A stretch of DNA of 38,745 nucleotides from a virus: positions 1 through 38,745 of IMG/VR virus record IMGVR_UViG_3300020428_000032. One strand, 5' to 3'. Every line of letters begins with the position of its first letter. Positions within the stretch are counted from its first letter, which is position 1. Below the pieces are notes generated by a model that ran no database searches, had not been told where the DNA came from, and saw only the letters and a program-made list of their open reading frames with translations. Made by a program: the position numbers and the translations under genes. Positions 8,294 to 20,800 of the stretch are shown piece after piece.

Positions 8294-11200
8294 ATGTCGT
8301 CAACAGATAGGCAGTCAAGATTATTAGTATCTGAGGACTGGAAAAGAATTTATCAATCGTTTAGAAACGCAGACTTCCAGAGTTACGATTTTGATAATCT
8401 CCGCCGCACGATGGTTAATTACCTTCGACAAAACTATCCTGAAGATTTTAACGACTATATTGAATCTTCAGAATACTTAGCCCTTATCGACATGATTGCG
8501 TTCTTAGGACAAAATCTAAGTTTTCGTATTGATTTAAATGCTAGAGAAAATTTTCTAGAAACAGCTGAACGCAGAGAAAGCATTTTGCGTTTAGCACGTA
8601 TGCTATCATATAATCCAAGAAGAAATCAACCAGCTAACGGAGTATTAAAACTAGCCACTATCAAAACCACAGAGGCAATTATTGATAGTACAGGACAAAA
8701 TTTAGCTAATGTTGTAATCAAATGGAACGATCAAGCTAACACAAGTTATTTTGAACAAATACTTAAAATACTTAATTCGGCATTACCTGTTACTAACCAA
8801 ATTGGAAATCCGTTAAAAAGTGCGAGCATAGCAAATGTAATAACCCAACAATATAGATTTAATGCAACTAATACAAGTTCAGCAATATTTCCGTTTACAA
8901 AACGTATTGAAGGTGTAAGCACTAGATTTGAGGTTGTGAGTGCAGGAATAAGTGGCGAAAATATTATAGAAGAACCACCAATTCCTGGAAATAGTCCGGG
9001 ATTTTTATTCCGTGACGACGGACAAGGAGCAGGCAGCTCAAACACAGGATTTTTTATGTACTTTAAACAAGGAAAATTAGATAGTTCTCCTTTTAGTGTA
9101 TCTAATCCTACACCTAATCAATCAGTTGCGATTGATGTAACAAATATAAATGATACTGATTTATGGTTGTATAATGTTGATGCTAACGGTTTTGAAACTG
9201 ATTTTTGGACAAAAATAGATACTGTTGAAGGAAACAATATAATTTACAATAATTTATTTGAAGGTATTAAAAATGTTTATGCTGTAACTACTAGAGTTGG
9301 GGATAGAGTAAACTTAGTATTTTCAGACGGAGTTTTCGGCAACTTACCTTCGGGTAACTTTAAAGTATATTATCGTGCTAGTGCTAATGCAGGAAGTGTT
9401 ATTACACCCGGAGCAATGGGGAATGTTAATATTGAAATACCCTACCAAAGTAAAACAGGAAGTTTAGAAACATTGTCTTTAGGTTTTAAATTAAATTATA
9501 CTGTAACTAATTCAAGTGCAAGTGAGACAAATGAAGAAATAAAATCAAATGCTCCTGCTACATATTACACACAGAATAGACTTATTACAGGAGAAGATTA
9601 CAATATAGGTCCATTAGCAATTAGTCAAGAAATTATAAAAACAAAAAGCACTAATAGAATTAGCAGTGGTATAAGTAGATATTTTGATCTTAAAGATGTT
9701 TCAGGAAAATACAGTAATACAAGTTTATTTGCAGATGATGGCGTTTTATATAAAGAAATATTTTTAGAAAAAAGCCAATTTACATTTACAACCCAAAGTG
9801 ATATCGAAGGTATTATCAACAATACTGTAGAACCTATTTTATCATCTAGCTATACCAAAAACTTTTACCTAGATCAATTTGCTAAAACTATTGTGTCTGA
9901 TCTAAATGCTAAGTGGACACAACAAACAACATCAACTAATCAGTCAACTGGCAGATTTTTAGATAGCACAGATACACCTTATATGACTGGTACATTTACT
10001 GCAAATAGTTTAAGATTTATTGAACCAGGAGCAATGTGTAGATTCACAGCCCCAACAGGATTTCATTTTATGACAGATGGAACATTAATGTCGGGTTCAG
10101 CAGACCACTTAGGTTCCGCTACATATAAATGGGCTAAAGTAGTGTCAGTAGACGGCAACGGAACTGTAGTAAATGCTGTAAATGCAAAAGGTCCGATTAT
10201 TTTTAATGATAATATTCCTACTAATGCAATCTTAGATAGAATAGTACCTAACTTTAGTAGAATTTTAGTTGATTCTGTTAAAGTCCAAATGATTGACCAA
10301 GCATTTGCTTATAAAGATTTTGGATTAAGATATGATTTATCAGACAGGCAATGGAAAATAGTTACTTCCGAAAACATTAATACTACGTTAGGATTTTCGA
10401 CAGGAAAAACAGGTGATACCACAGGACAAAATCTAGACTCAAGTTGGTTGCTATATTTTAAAACTGACGGAGAAACTTATACTATTACGTACCGTAATTT
10501 AAGATATGTAATAGAAAGTTCTGATGAAATTAGATTTTATTTTGACGGAGTTGATAAAGTTTATAATCCAGCAACAGGAAAAATTGTAAGAGACAAAATT
10601 GATATATTAAACATTAATACAAAACCAGGAAGTACGTCACCGTTTACAAATGATTATTCTTGGACAATATCAGGAGCATACAGAGATCCTGATGGATATG
10701 TTGATTCGAGGAAAATAGAAGTACAATTTATTGATTTAGATGATGACGGCGCAGTTGATGATCCGGAAATATTTGAACAAATAGTTGATCCAGAGAACAC
10801 TACTATTCCAATAGCACAAAGATTAGCATTCCAAAAAAAGTACACAACTTCAGATGGTGTAGAAGATTTTAAGTATTTTGCAAATAGTAATAACACTATT
10901 ACTATTGTTACTAATGAAGCTGAAATAGCACCTTTTAGTGCCAGAACCGAAGGACAAATATTTTATCTACAAGATGAAAAAGTATTTAAAACACTAAACA
11001 AGGCTCTTAATAATACTACACCTAATACTGATTATAGAGCATATACTGGGCGTGGAGGGCTAAAATTCCATTATACACACGTTGCTGATAGTAGCTACAG
11101 AATTGATCCAAGTGCAAGTAACATTATTGACACTTATTTGCTCACTAAAACATACGATAATAACATACGAAGATTTGTTGCAGGAGAAATTGAAGTAAAA

Positions 11201-11887
11201 CCACTACCCCAAAGTAATGATGAGTTATTTAGAAGTTATGGATCTGAGATAAACAAAATTAAAAGCATTAGTGACGAAGTTATATATTATCCTGCAAAGT
11301 ATAAAATATTATTTGGATCAAAAGCCCCGGCGGATTTACAAGTGAAATTTAAAATTGTTAAAAATAAAGACATTGTAACAAATGACAATGAATTAAAGTC
11401 AGATATTGTTGAAGCAATTAATAGATTTTTTGCTATAGATAATTGGGATTTTGGCGAAACCTTTTACTTTCAAGAGTTAAGTGCATATATAATGACAGAG
11501 TTGTCACCAAAATTATCATCAGTATTAATTGTTCCTAATCAAGGATCCTTGTCATTCGGTAGTTTGTTTGAAATAAAATCAGAACCAGATGAAATTTTTA
11601 TTAGTGCAGCAACCGTAGGAGATATTGAAACTATAACTGAAATAACAGCTAAAGAAATTCAAGCAAGTGGCAAAGTAATATCTAGTATTGCGTCAGCTAG
11701 TACAACAAGTATAACAAGCTCAGCTTCGTCTGCATCGATTGCAACAACAGGCGGCGGATTAGTTACTTCAACTAGCAGTTCAAGTAGTTCAAGTTCAAGC
11801 AGTTCAAGTTCAAGCAGTTCAAGCAGTTCAAGTTCAAGTGGATCTAGCGGATCAAGTGGTTCTAGCGGTGGAGGCTATGGCTATTAA
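8294..11887 (+). CDS. 6: baseplate wedge protein gp6, extended, with serine-rich tail
   Basis: A 1197-residue baseplate wedge protein that would form the ring of wedge dimers around the hub together with gp25 and gp53. Residues 25-125 are a clear gp6 N-terminus: FQSYDFDNLRRTMVNYLRQN, YIESSEYLALIDMIAFLGQN, then FLETAERRESILRLARMLSY. Residues about 350-400 contain a baseplate-J-like beta segment (GVFGNLPSGNFKVYYRASAN). Residues about 1000-1110 (FKIVKNKDIVTNDNELKSDI, WDFGETFYFQELSAYI) match the usual C-terminal dimerisation-type region. T4 gp6 is 660 aa, so about 500 residues are inserted in the middle and at the end. The last 40 residues are a run of 22 Ser, three GSS units and GGGYGY. The stop overlaps the next start by one base, coupling it to the giant protein. 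Confidence 0.92.
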   Translation: MSSTDRQSRLLVSEDWKRIYQSFRNADFQSYDFDNLRRTMVNYLRQNYPEDFNDYIESSEYLALIDMIAFLGQNLSFRIDLNARENFLETAERRESILRLARMLSYNPRRNQPANGVLKLATIKTTEAIIDSTGQNLANVVIKWNDQANTSYFEQILKILNSALPVTNQIGNPLKSASIANVITQQYRFNATNTSSAIFPFTKRIEGVSTRFEVVSAGISGENIIEEPPIPGNSPGFLFRDDGQGAGSSNTGFFMYFKQGKLDSSPFSVSNPTPNQSVAIDVTNINDTDLWLYNVDANGFETDFWTKIDTVEGNNIIYNNLFEGIKNVYAVTTRVGDRVNLVFSDGVFGNLPSGNFKVYYRASANAGSVITPGAMGNVNIEIPYQSKTGSLETLSLGFKLNYTVTNSSASETNEEIKSNAPATYYTQNRLITGEDYNIGPLAISQEIIKTKSTNRISSGISRYFDLKDVSGKYSNTSLFADDGVLYKEIFLEKSQFTFTTQSDIEGIINNTVEPILSSSYTKNFYLDQFAKTIVSDLNAKWTQQTTSTNQSTGRFLDSTDTPYMTGTFTANSLRFIEPGAMCRFTAPTGFHFMTDGTLMSGSADHLGSATYKWAKVVSVDGNGTVVNAVNAKGPIIFNDNIPTNAILDRIVPNFSRILVDSVKVQMIDQAFAYKDFGLRYDLSDRQWKIVTSENINTTLGFSTGKTGDTTGQNLDSSWLLYFKTDGETYTITYRNLRYVIESSDEIRFYFDGVDKVYNPATGKIVRDKIDILNINTKPGSTSPFTNDYSWTISGAYRDPDGYVDSRKIEVQFIDLDDDGAVDDPEIFEQIVDPENTTIPIAQRLAFQKKYTTSDGVEDFKYFANSNNTITIVTNEAEIAPFSARTEGQIFYLQDEKVFKTLNKALNNTTPNTDYRAYTGRGGLKFHYTHVADSSYRIDPSASNIIDTYLLTKTYDNNIRRFVAGEIEVKPLPQSNDELFRSYGSEINKIKSISDEVIYYPAKYKILFGSKAPADLQVKFKIVKNKDIVTNDNELKSDIVEAINRFFAIDNWDFGETFYFQELSAYIMTELSPKLSSVLIVPNQGSLSFGSLFEIKSEPDEIFISAATVGDIETITEITAKEIQASGKVISSIASASTTSITSSASSASIATTGGGLVTSTSSSSSSSSSSSSSSSSSSSSSSGSSGSSGSSGGGYGY
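11774..11839 (+). repeat. AGTTCA-type tandem repeat encoding a 22-serine run
   Basis: Residues 1161-1182 of gp6 are all serine, encoded by alternating AGT, TCA and AGC codons that form imperfect tandem hexamers (AGTTCA) and 9-mers (AGTTCAAGC). The region continues as GGATCTAGC-like Gly-Ser-Ser repeats to about 11874. Such repeats can change length in frame by polymerase slippage. The tract encodes a flexible tail at the end of a wedge protein; the tract itself is plain in the sequence, while its variability is inference. Confidence 0.85.
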
Positions 11888-14800
11888 TGGCATACGATAA
11901 ATTTCAAAACGAAAGCCCATTGCCAGCAGGCAAACAAGTTAAAAAACTAAGCGTAGACTTTTTACCGAAGTTTTTTAGGACCGAAGCCAACAGGAAGTTT
12001 TTGCAAGGGACAATGGATCAACTTATTGCACCAGGCGTTGCAGAAAAGTTGAGCGGATATATTGGTAGAAAAACAGCCAAAGCATATTCACCTAAAGATA
12101 ATTATATAGGCGACTTTACTGAGGAGAGAGAAAACTATCAATTAGAACCAGCTGCTGTAATAAAAGATAATTTAGATAATGTTACTTTTTATAAAGATTA
12201 TAATGATTACATCAACCAGTTAGGCGTTTTTGGATCAAATAATAAAAACCATAGTAGATTAAATAATCAAGATACATATGCATGGAACCCTAATATTGAT
12301 TGGGATAAGTTTGTTAATTTTAGAGAATATTATTGGCTACCTAACGGACCAACTTCTGTTGCTGTAAGAGGACAAAGTAAAGAAGTTGTTAGTACCTATA
12401 CTGTAACACTAAAAGACAATACAGATAATATTTCCTATATCTTTAATGACGGGTTAACATCTAACCCAACTATAAAACTATATAAAGGACAAACTTACAG
12501 ATTTGAAATTGACACTCCGGGGCACCCAATTGCGTTTAGCATATCAAGGACATTTACTCCTGGTTCAGCAGTATTAACAGCTGGTTCAGAAGGTTTACGA
12601 GGAGATGGTCAGTTTGATGGAACTCTATATGGTAATAATTATGACCAAGGTGAATATGTTGTATTGCCTAGTAGTGGTTCGGTAACATTTGAAGCAGACG
12701 AAAACATAAGCACTTTATATCCAACAGGTATTACAAAGTATGGGGAAGCAGGAGAAGTAATTTCTGTAGTGTATGTAGATAAAGGTACTATTGAATTTAC
12801 TGTACCTGAAAATGCTCCTGATAGACTTTACTATATTAGTAAAAATAATATTGATACTAGCGGACTTATTAAAATTTATGATATTGCAGAAAATAGTGCA
12901 ATTAATGTTACTGACGAAATTATAGGCAAAAAAAATTATACAAGTGCTAACGGAGTTACACTTTCAAACGGAATGAAATTAACATTCCAAGGAGAAGTAA
13001 CACCTACGAAATATGACGACAGTCAATGGTATGTTGAAGGCGTAGGTAGTCAAATTAAATTAATTAATAGTAAAGATTTAATTATTCCTGCTGCTTATAC
13101 AGAATCTAAATTAATTCCTTTTGATACTGATAAATTTGACGAACTACCTTTTGCAGATGCAAAAGCGTATGCTACAAATAAAGATTATATCACTGTAAAC
13201 AGAGGAAGTAATGACCGTAATGCATGGAGTCGATATAATTGTTGGTATCATAAAGATGTGATACTTGCAAGCGAAACATATAATAGCTTACCTACTAGTT
13301 TAGACGAGACAGCTAGAGCCAAACGTCCTATTGTTGAATTTGAAGCAGGATTGAAACTGAATAATTTTGGTGTTTTTGCAAAAGATGATGTTGACTTAGT
13401 TGATGTATTTACAAAAGATGTGTTTAGTACAATCGAAGGCTCGTCAGGATATAACATTGATGGTATAGATCTTGCTGAGGGCATGCGTATATTGTTTATA
13501 GCTGACACAGATATTTTAGTAAGTGGAAAAATTTATAAAGTTAAATTTATTACTGTTAATAGTAAAAGACAAATTAGTCTTATGGAAGTAGCAGATTCAA
13601 TACCACAAAATTTAGAAACAGTTTTAGTTACACAAGGCGAAAAGTATGCTGGAACAAGCTTTCATTACAATAGTACCAAATGGGTACAGTCACAACAAAA
13701 AACAGCAAACAATCAGCACCCTATGTTTGAAGTCTTTGATGCAAACGCAAATAGTTTTAGTGATACAACCTACTATGGGTCTACAACTTTTATAGGCTCT
13801 AAGATATTTTCTTATAAGCAAGGTACAGGAACAAATGACAGTGAATTAGGGTTTCCTCTATCATATAGGGCAATTACAAATTCAGGTGATATTGTTTTTA
13901 ACTTTGACTTGCTAAATGACGAATTTACTTATCAAACAGAAACAGAAATATTTACTCAAAAAATTGATGCAGGTTATTTGAAAAAATATAAGTCTTTGAC
14001 AGATTTTAGTTATGTAAATGGCTTCAGTAGTATTCCAACATCTACTAGGCAAATGGTTATTAAGCAGTACGATGTTACAGATATTTTTAATAATAATTTT
14101 GAAATTAGTGCATATAAAAACGCTGGCAATTTAAACGACTTAACTGCATATGTATATGTTGATGACAACCTAAAATTTATTAATACTGATTATGTTATTG
14201 ACAGAACTAACGGATTTGCAAAAGTAATATTTAATAAAAATCTTACTGCGGGTCAATATGTTACAATTAAAACAAATAGTTTAGCTGAAAAAATTGATGG
14301 ATATTATGAATTTCCACACAATTTAGAAAGAAATCCTCTTAATGAAGATATTACCGAGTTTACATTAGGAGAAACAATCGATCATGTTAATAGCATGATA
14401 GAAGATGTACAAGATTTTGCTGGTGTATTCCCTGGTAGAAGTAATTTAAGAGATACAGGAGAACTAGACCATTTTGGAAAAAGATTTGTAAAACATAGCG
14501 GACCTATAAATCTTCCATTATACCATATTACAAATAAAAACTTTAATATAGTTAAAGCATTAAAATATTCGAAAAACGAGTATTCTAGATTTAAGCGTAA
14601 TTTTTTAGACAAAGCAGAAAAATTAGGATTCGACGGTCCTGTTAAGAAGCATGTTGATAAAATACTTACAGAATTAAATAAAGAAAAAGTTAAAACCGAA
14701 CCGTTTTATTTCTCTGATATGTTAGCTTATGGTGATGCTAATAAATTAGAATACACAGTTCTTGACACTAGAACAACAACATATCCTATTACAGATCCTT

Positions 14801-17800
14801 TTAACTTAACATCATTAAGTGCAAAAAGTATTGCTGTATATTTAAATGGTATACAATTAACACATAATAAAGATTATACTTTTAATACAGATGGTTATAT
14901 AGAAATAACTTGCACAAAGTTTGTAGATGATATTATAGAAATATATGAATATGAATCTACAGACGGAAGCTTTGTTCCTGCAACACCTACTAAAACAGGA
15001 TTATATCCAAAGTATTATCCAGAGCTGACTATTGATGATAGTTTTATAGCAAAAAAACCTACAGGAACAGGACCATTTAAAGTTTATGGTAGAACCGAAC
15101 AAACAACTAAATCATTCAAAGGAAAAATAGGTTGGTTTTATCCTCTTTATACTTCTAAAGAAGCCGCAATTGCAGCTGATTCTGATTCTAGTAATGACAC
15201 AGGATCTGCTCACATGCATGTGTTTGAAGGACTATCACAAGTATTTTATATGCCAGATACACAAATGAATCATGCAACAAATGATGATGCAACTATAGAT
15301 GAATATCCTGTTGGTGTTGCTATGATTAGAGGACATGACGGAAGTTATGTAAAGGCATATAAAGATTATAGAGATGAATTATTATTAGATTTTGAAAGAA
15401 GAATTTTTAATAATATTAAAGTTGAATATAGTACAGATTTATTAGATATACACGATTTCATAGGCGGAGAGTATAGGGCTTCAGAGTTTACTAAAAACGA
15501 AGTTGATAGCTCACTATTAAGTGATTTTATCCAATGGCTAAGATCTGTTAACGATGATTATACAGCTCATGATTTTCATGATGTAAATAATAGTTTTACT
15601 TTTAATTATTCTAGTGCAAAAACTACGCAAGGAAATGATCTTCCAGGTTTTTGGAGAGGAGCATATTTACATGCGTATGGCACAGATAGGCCAAACGCTA
15701 CTCCTTGGGAAATGTTAGGTTTTACTATGAAACCTATTTGGTGGGAAGACACGTATGGTAAAGCACCATACTCCGGAGACAACTTAGTATTATGGCGCGA
15801 CATTGAAGAAGGCAGAATTAAAAAACCGGGTGTAGCTGAAGTATTAAGTGCAAAATACGCTAGACCTGGGTTGACAAGACATATACCAGTTGATAGCCAG
15901 GGACGATTAAAGTCGCCGTTAGATAGTGGATTTGCAGAAAGCTTTTTGTCAAGACAATCGACTAATGGATTTAAATTTGGCGATGTTGCACCAGTAGAAA
16001 ATGCCTGGCGCCGGAGTTCAGAATTTCCATTTGCAGCATTAACAGCATATCTTTTAAACAAGCCTGCAAAGGTTATGGGATTAGGATTTGATGTTTCCCG
16101 TACTAAAAAGAATCTTGTAAAACAGTGGGTTTATTCTGATACAAATAAACCAATAAGAATTGCAGAAGCTAAACTTCCAAATACCTATAAAGATGATACA
16201 AGAGTATTAACATGCGGACTTGTAAACTATATCTACAATTTAGTATCTAGTGATGTACTAACTTTATATACAGACTACAAAAATAATTTACTAAATTTAA
16301 AAAATCAAATAGGTTTTAAAATTGGAGGATTTAGTGATACCCAAAAATTTAATTTAATACTTGACAGTAGATCTCCGACGCAACAAGTTGATCGAGACGG
16401 TGTTTTTGTGCCGCAGGAAAGTTTTAAAATTTTTACAAACACAAGTAGTCCACTAGAATTAGCTGTATACAGCGGAGTTGCAATAGAAAAAGCAGCCAAC
16501 GGATTTATTGTTAGAGGATATAATAATACATCTAGTAGTTTTGAATACTACAAACCTATTACAGGTTCTTCTAGTATAAATGTAACTGTTGGTGGAATAT
16601 CAGAAGAAACAGTTAATTTTAGATCTAACACACCATATGCAAAAGGTGTAGTAGTACAAGATAACTTTGACTTCTATAGAGTAACTAAAGACTTTACATC
16701 AGGAGAAGTATTTGATACTGAAAATTTAGTTAAATTAGTAGATTTACCTATTGTTGGAGGCAAAACAGCTGCATTTAAGCAAGACTTTGATCTTACTACT
16801 GTACATAAATTAGAATATGGTAAGCGTTTAGCAAATAGCCAAGAAGTTATTGATTTTATATTAGGTTATAATGCTAGATTGCAAGAAATTGGATTCTCAT
16901 TTAATGAAGTAAATCAAAATACCGAGACAGTAGAAAACTGGGACAATTCTTGTAGAGAATTTTTATTCTGGACAACACAAGGTTGGTCATCAGGCACAAT
17001 AATTACTCTTAGTCCTGCTGCAGAACAAGTGCAGTTTACTAAAGGATTTTCAGTTGTTGATAATTTAAATGACAACTTCTATGATTATAGCATATTCAAA
17101 GCAGACGGTCAACCTTTAGCTAATGAGTTTTATAGTTTTAACAGAGACGGTAATTCGTTTGCACTAGAAGCAAAAAATACAGATAGTGGAATTTATCACG
17201 TATCGTTACCGTTAGTGCAAAAAGAACATGTTGTCCTTTTAGAAAATAAAACATCATTTAGTGATATTATTTACGAACCAAAATCTGGATATAGACAAGA
17301 TCGTATAAAGGTAAGTGGCTATAGATCAGACGACTGGAACGGAGGACTAAATCTTCCAGGATTTATTTATGATGAAGCTAACATTACAGATTGGACACAA
17401 TGGAAAGATTATAAAATTGGTGAGCTAGTAAAGTATAAACAATTTTATTATGTAGCAAACACAAATATTCCAGGATCAAAAGATTTTAATTCTACGTTTT
17501 GGTATCAGCTTAGTAAAAAACCTGAACCTGAATTGCGGGCGAATTTAGATTATAAAGCAGCACAATTTACAGATTTTTATGATTTAGACTCAGACGGATT
17601 TGATAATGAGCAACAAAAATTAGCACAGCATTTGATAGGGTACCAAAAGCGTCAATATCTCGCTAATATTATTAATGATGATATAAGCCAGTTTAAGTTT
17701 TATCGAGGATATATTGCTGATAAAGGCACAATGAATGCACTTACTAAGTTGTTTGAATCTTTAGGAGATGGAACAACATCTGCATTAGATTTTTATGAAG

Positions 17801-20800
17801 AATGGGCAATACAAACAGGCAGGTACGGTGCTACTGAGTCAGTTCAACAAGTTGAATTTAATTTACAGGAAGATCAATTTACAGAAGCTCCACAGCCTTT
17901 TGAATTGGTTAATACTTTACCCGAAACTAATTTTGAGAATGTTTATAGAATACTACCTAAAGATGTATATGATAAACCTTTAGAATATGATCATGCTCCG
18001 TTTCCAACAAAGGTTATTTCGGAAAAAGATGAGTACATAAAAACAGGCGGTAATGTTAGTGAAGATGATGTGCAATTTGTTGTTGGGTCTATTTCAGAAC
18101 TATCTCTAGGAGATGTTAACACAGTATCTTTGGGTGATTATTTATGGGTTACTGAAAATGACAGAGATACTTGGCAAGTTTACCAGCTTATCCAAACATC
18201 TGCAAGAGTTACAGATGCAACACGTAGAACAGATATAGTTTCAACAGACGGATTAACCCTTATTGATTTAACTTTAGATCGTTGGGCAGATACAATTGGA
18301 GACAGCGTTGCTCCATTAGTAAAAACGACTGATTTAGTAGGTGTAAGAGGAGCTGATGAATTTAATTTAACAGGAATTTATGCTGTTAATGATGAAGGTA
18401 TTAACTTAAACAAAGTTACAGTAAAAACCCAAGCAAGCACACCTATTACTGATTTTACTGGACAGTCTTTTTCCTTAGTTAAATTACGTCCAGTTAGAGT
18501 AGAGTCTTTAGACTTATTAAACAAGAGCAGATATGAAGTATTAGAAAAACAGAAAGTTTGGGTTGATAGTTTAGATGGCGATTGGGGAGTAATTGAAAAC
18601 AATCCTGTGTTTAAAGAAAATCAAACCATGTTTAATCCTTCACAGTTTGATAGTACATCTCAGCAGTTTGGCAAAGTATTTACAGCAACACAAGATAATA
18701 CTAGTGTGTTTATAGGAGCACCTGGAGATGCTAACGGAAGAATACATTATTTTAGACGTACTAACGAAAAAAATAATTTAGTCCTCGATAATACCCTGGA
18801 ACTTGAATCATCAGAAGATCTTTTAGATCCTTCTACTGCTGAATTTGCGAAAAGTATTTCAGTTAGTCCTGATGGTGAATTTTTAGTAGTTGGAATGCCA
18901 GGAGCTTCAAATGTTAAAACTAAATTCAAAGGTGAGTTTGATAAAGCAGTTACTTACGCAAAGGGCGATATAATTAAGTATAGAGAAAGTTTGTGGAAAG
19001 CAAATAGAGAAATATTACCAGAAATATCTTCACAGCCGTTTACTACATTTGACACTTACGTAAATCTTGCAGCGTCAGCCGATGCTGACTCAACAACATT
19101 GCAACTTCTTGTTGCAGGCGATCCTGGATTATCAGGCAATACAACTGACCATTTGCTTATAAGAGCTCCTAAAGATATGTATTTAGGTACATCAGTCGGA
19201 GACACAATTAACTTATATTGGAATACTAGAAGTTATGCATATCCTACATTAGATAATTACGTTCCATTCGGCGGAGCAATAACTGAAATTACAGGAAATG
19301 TTATTACAGGAAGTCATATTATACAACACAAAGTAGATCATATTTTATTTGTATCTACATTTGTAACACTTCCAACTGTTGGACAAGTAGTTACAACTAC
19401 CACAGGTAGTGCAACAGTGTGCTATGTAGGTACTAAAGCAGATAGTGCAGTAGTATACCTTAAGGATACAAATGGTATCTTTAGTGTTAGTGATGAATTG
19501 TATATTGAAGAAGAAATATTTGTTGGATTTTATACAGAAACTTCAACATATAATACTAGCACAGCAGTAGATGGATTTTGGTTTATTAATACAGGATTTC
19601 AATATTCAAATGCTGGCACTTACTACGATACAGGCAGAGGCTTAGTTTATGCTGATGTAAGACTACAATCATCTGCAAGAGCGTTAAATACCTACTCAAA
19701 TATACAAAAAGCTGTAGGTTATATTGGTGCTTATGTTAAAAACAAAAATAGAGCAAGTTATATTACACACTTGTCTTATAGAGGTGATCCAGGCGGCGTA
19801 GAAGCAGATCAGCTCAGTAACAAGTGGATAGTAAGAGGTGATAAAGAGTTTACAGACACTCTTACTATAGGAGACACTACTGAGTTTAGATTATATAATC
19901 TTGATAATAGAGTTATTGATGTTGTAACTCCGGGATTTACGTATGACATATTTAACAAGCAACAAACTATAGTTGACTTGTGGGACGGTTATATTGACTT
20001 TACTTTTGATGAGTTTGACTTTAATGGTAATGTTTTTGAACCTGTAGTAGGTGATATAATCAGTGATGTACAATATCCAAACGATGGACAAGGCGGTCTA
20101 GCAATTACTACTCAAACTACTAGTACTGCTGAAGTTATGTTTTACCGTAGAAACTTTAACAGTGTAAGAGTTTATGTAAAAGCACTTACTGGCGACTGGT
20201 CAAAACAAAACAATATTGGAAAATACTCAATACAACGTGAAGCTAATACAACGGCACGTGGTGCAACCGACGTTGCACGTATAATGGGAACTGTAGCGGA
20301 TGTGGAAAATGATATCGCAGTTGGCACTACTACAGTAGGAAAATTAATAGTATTTGAACACAGTTCACAATTTAATGTTTCATCAAATCCTGAAATTATT
20401 GACGAAGAATATTGGTTCTTTAATGAAAATACAGAACAAGGAATTTCAAGATTACCTAATCCTCCATATAGTCTTAACAAAGATTATAAGCAAGTATATC
20501 ATATTTCTGCAGAAGCAACAGGCACACCAGGTCCAGGACAGGAAGGTGCAGTAGCAGTCTTTAGACGTAAGCCAGGAGGCATATACGAAAAACAATATGT
20601 TTTTGTATCAGAACATCGTAAAGCAAATAGAAGGTTTGGCAAAAAAGTAAAAATAGCACAAAAAGGAAATTATTATACTTTAGCAATATCCAGTGAAGGA
20701 CTTGGCACTCGTGACGATCCAGGAAGTATAGAATTTTTTAGACATGGGACCAAGCCAACTGAACAATTTCAAGGTTCATATCAAATAAGAAGTTATGACC

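Noticed and set aside
12411-12890. A functional copper-binding cupredoxin or photosynthetic electron carrier acquired from a host
   Set aside because: Only one likely ligand (His213) remains and the region is embedded in a structural protein, so a metabolic role is not supported.
17795-17983. Short + strand frame of 62 codons, and another at 29744-29965
   Set aside because: Both lie in an alternative frame within genes that are clearly coding, with no ribosome binding site and no family resemblance.
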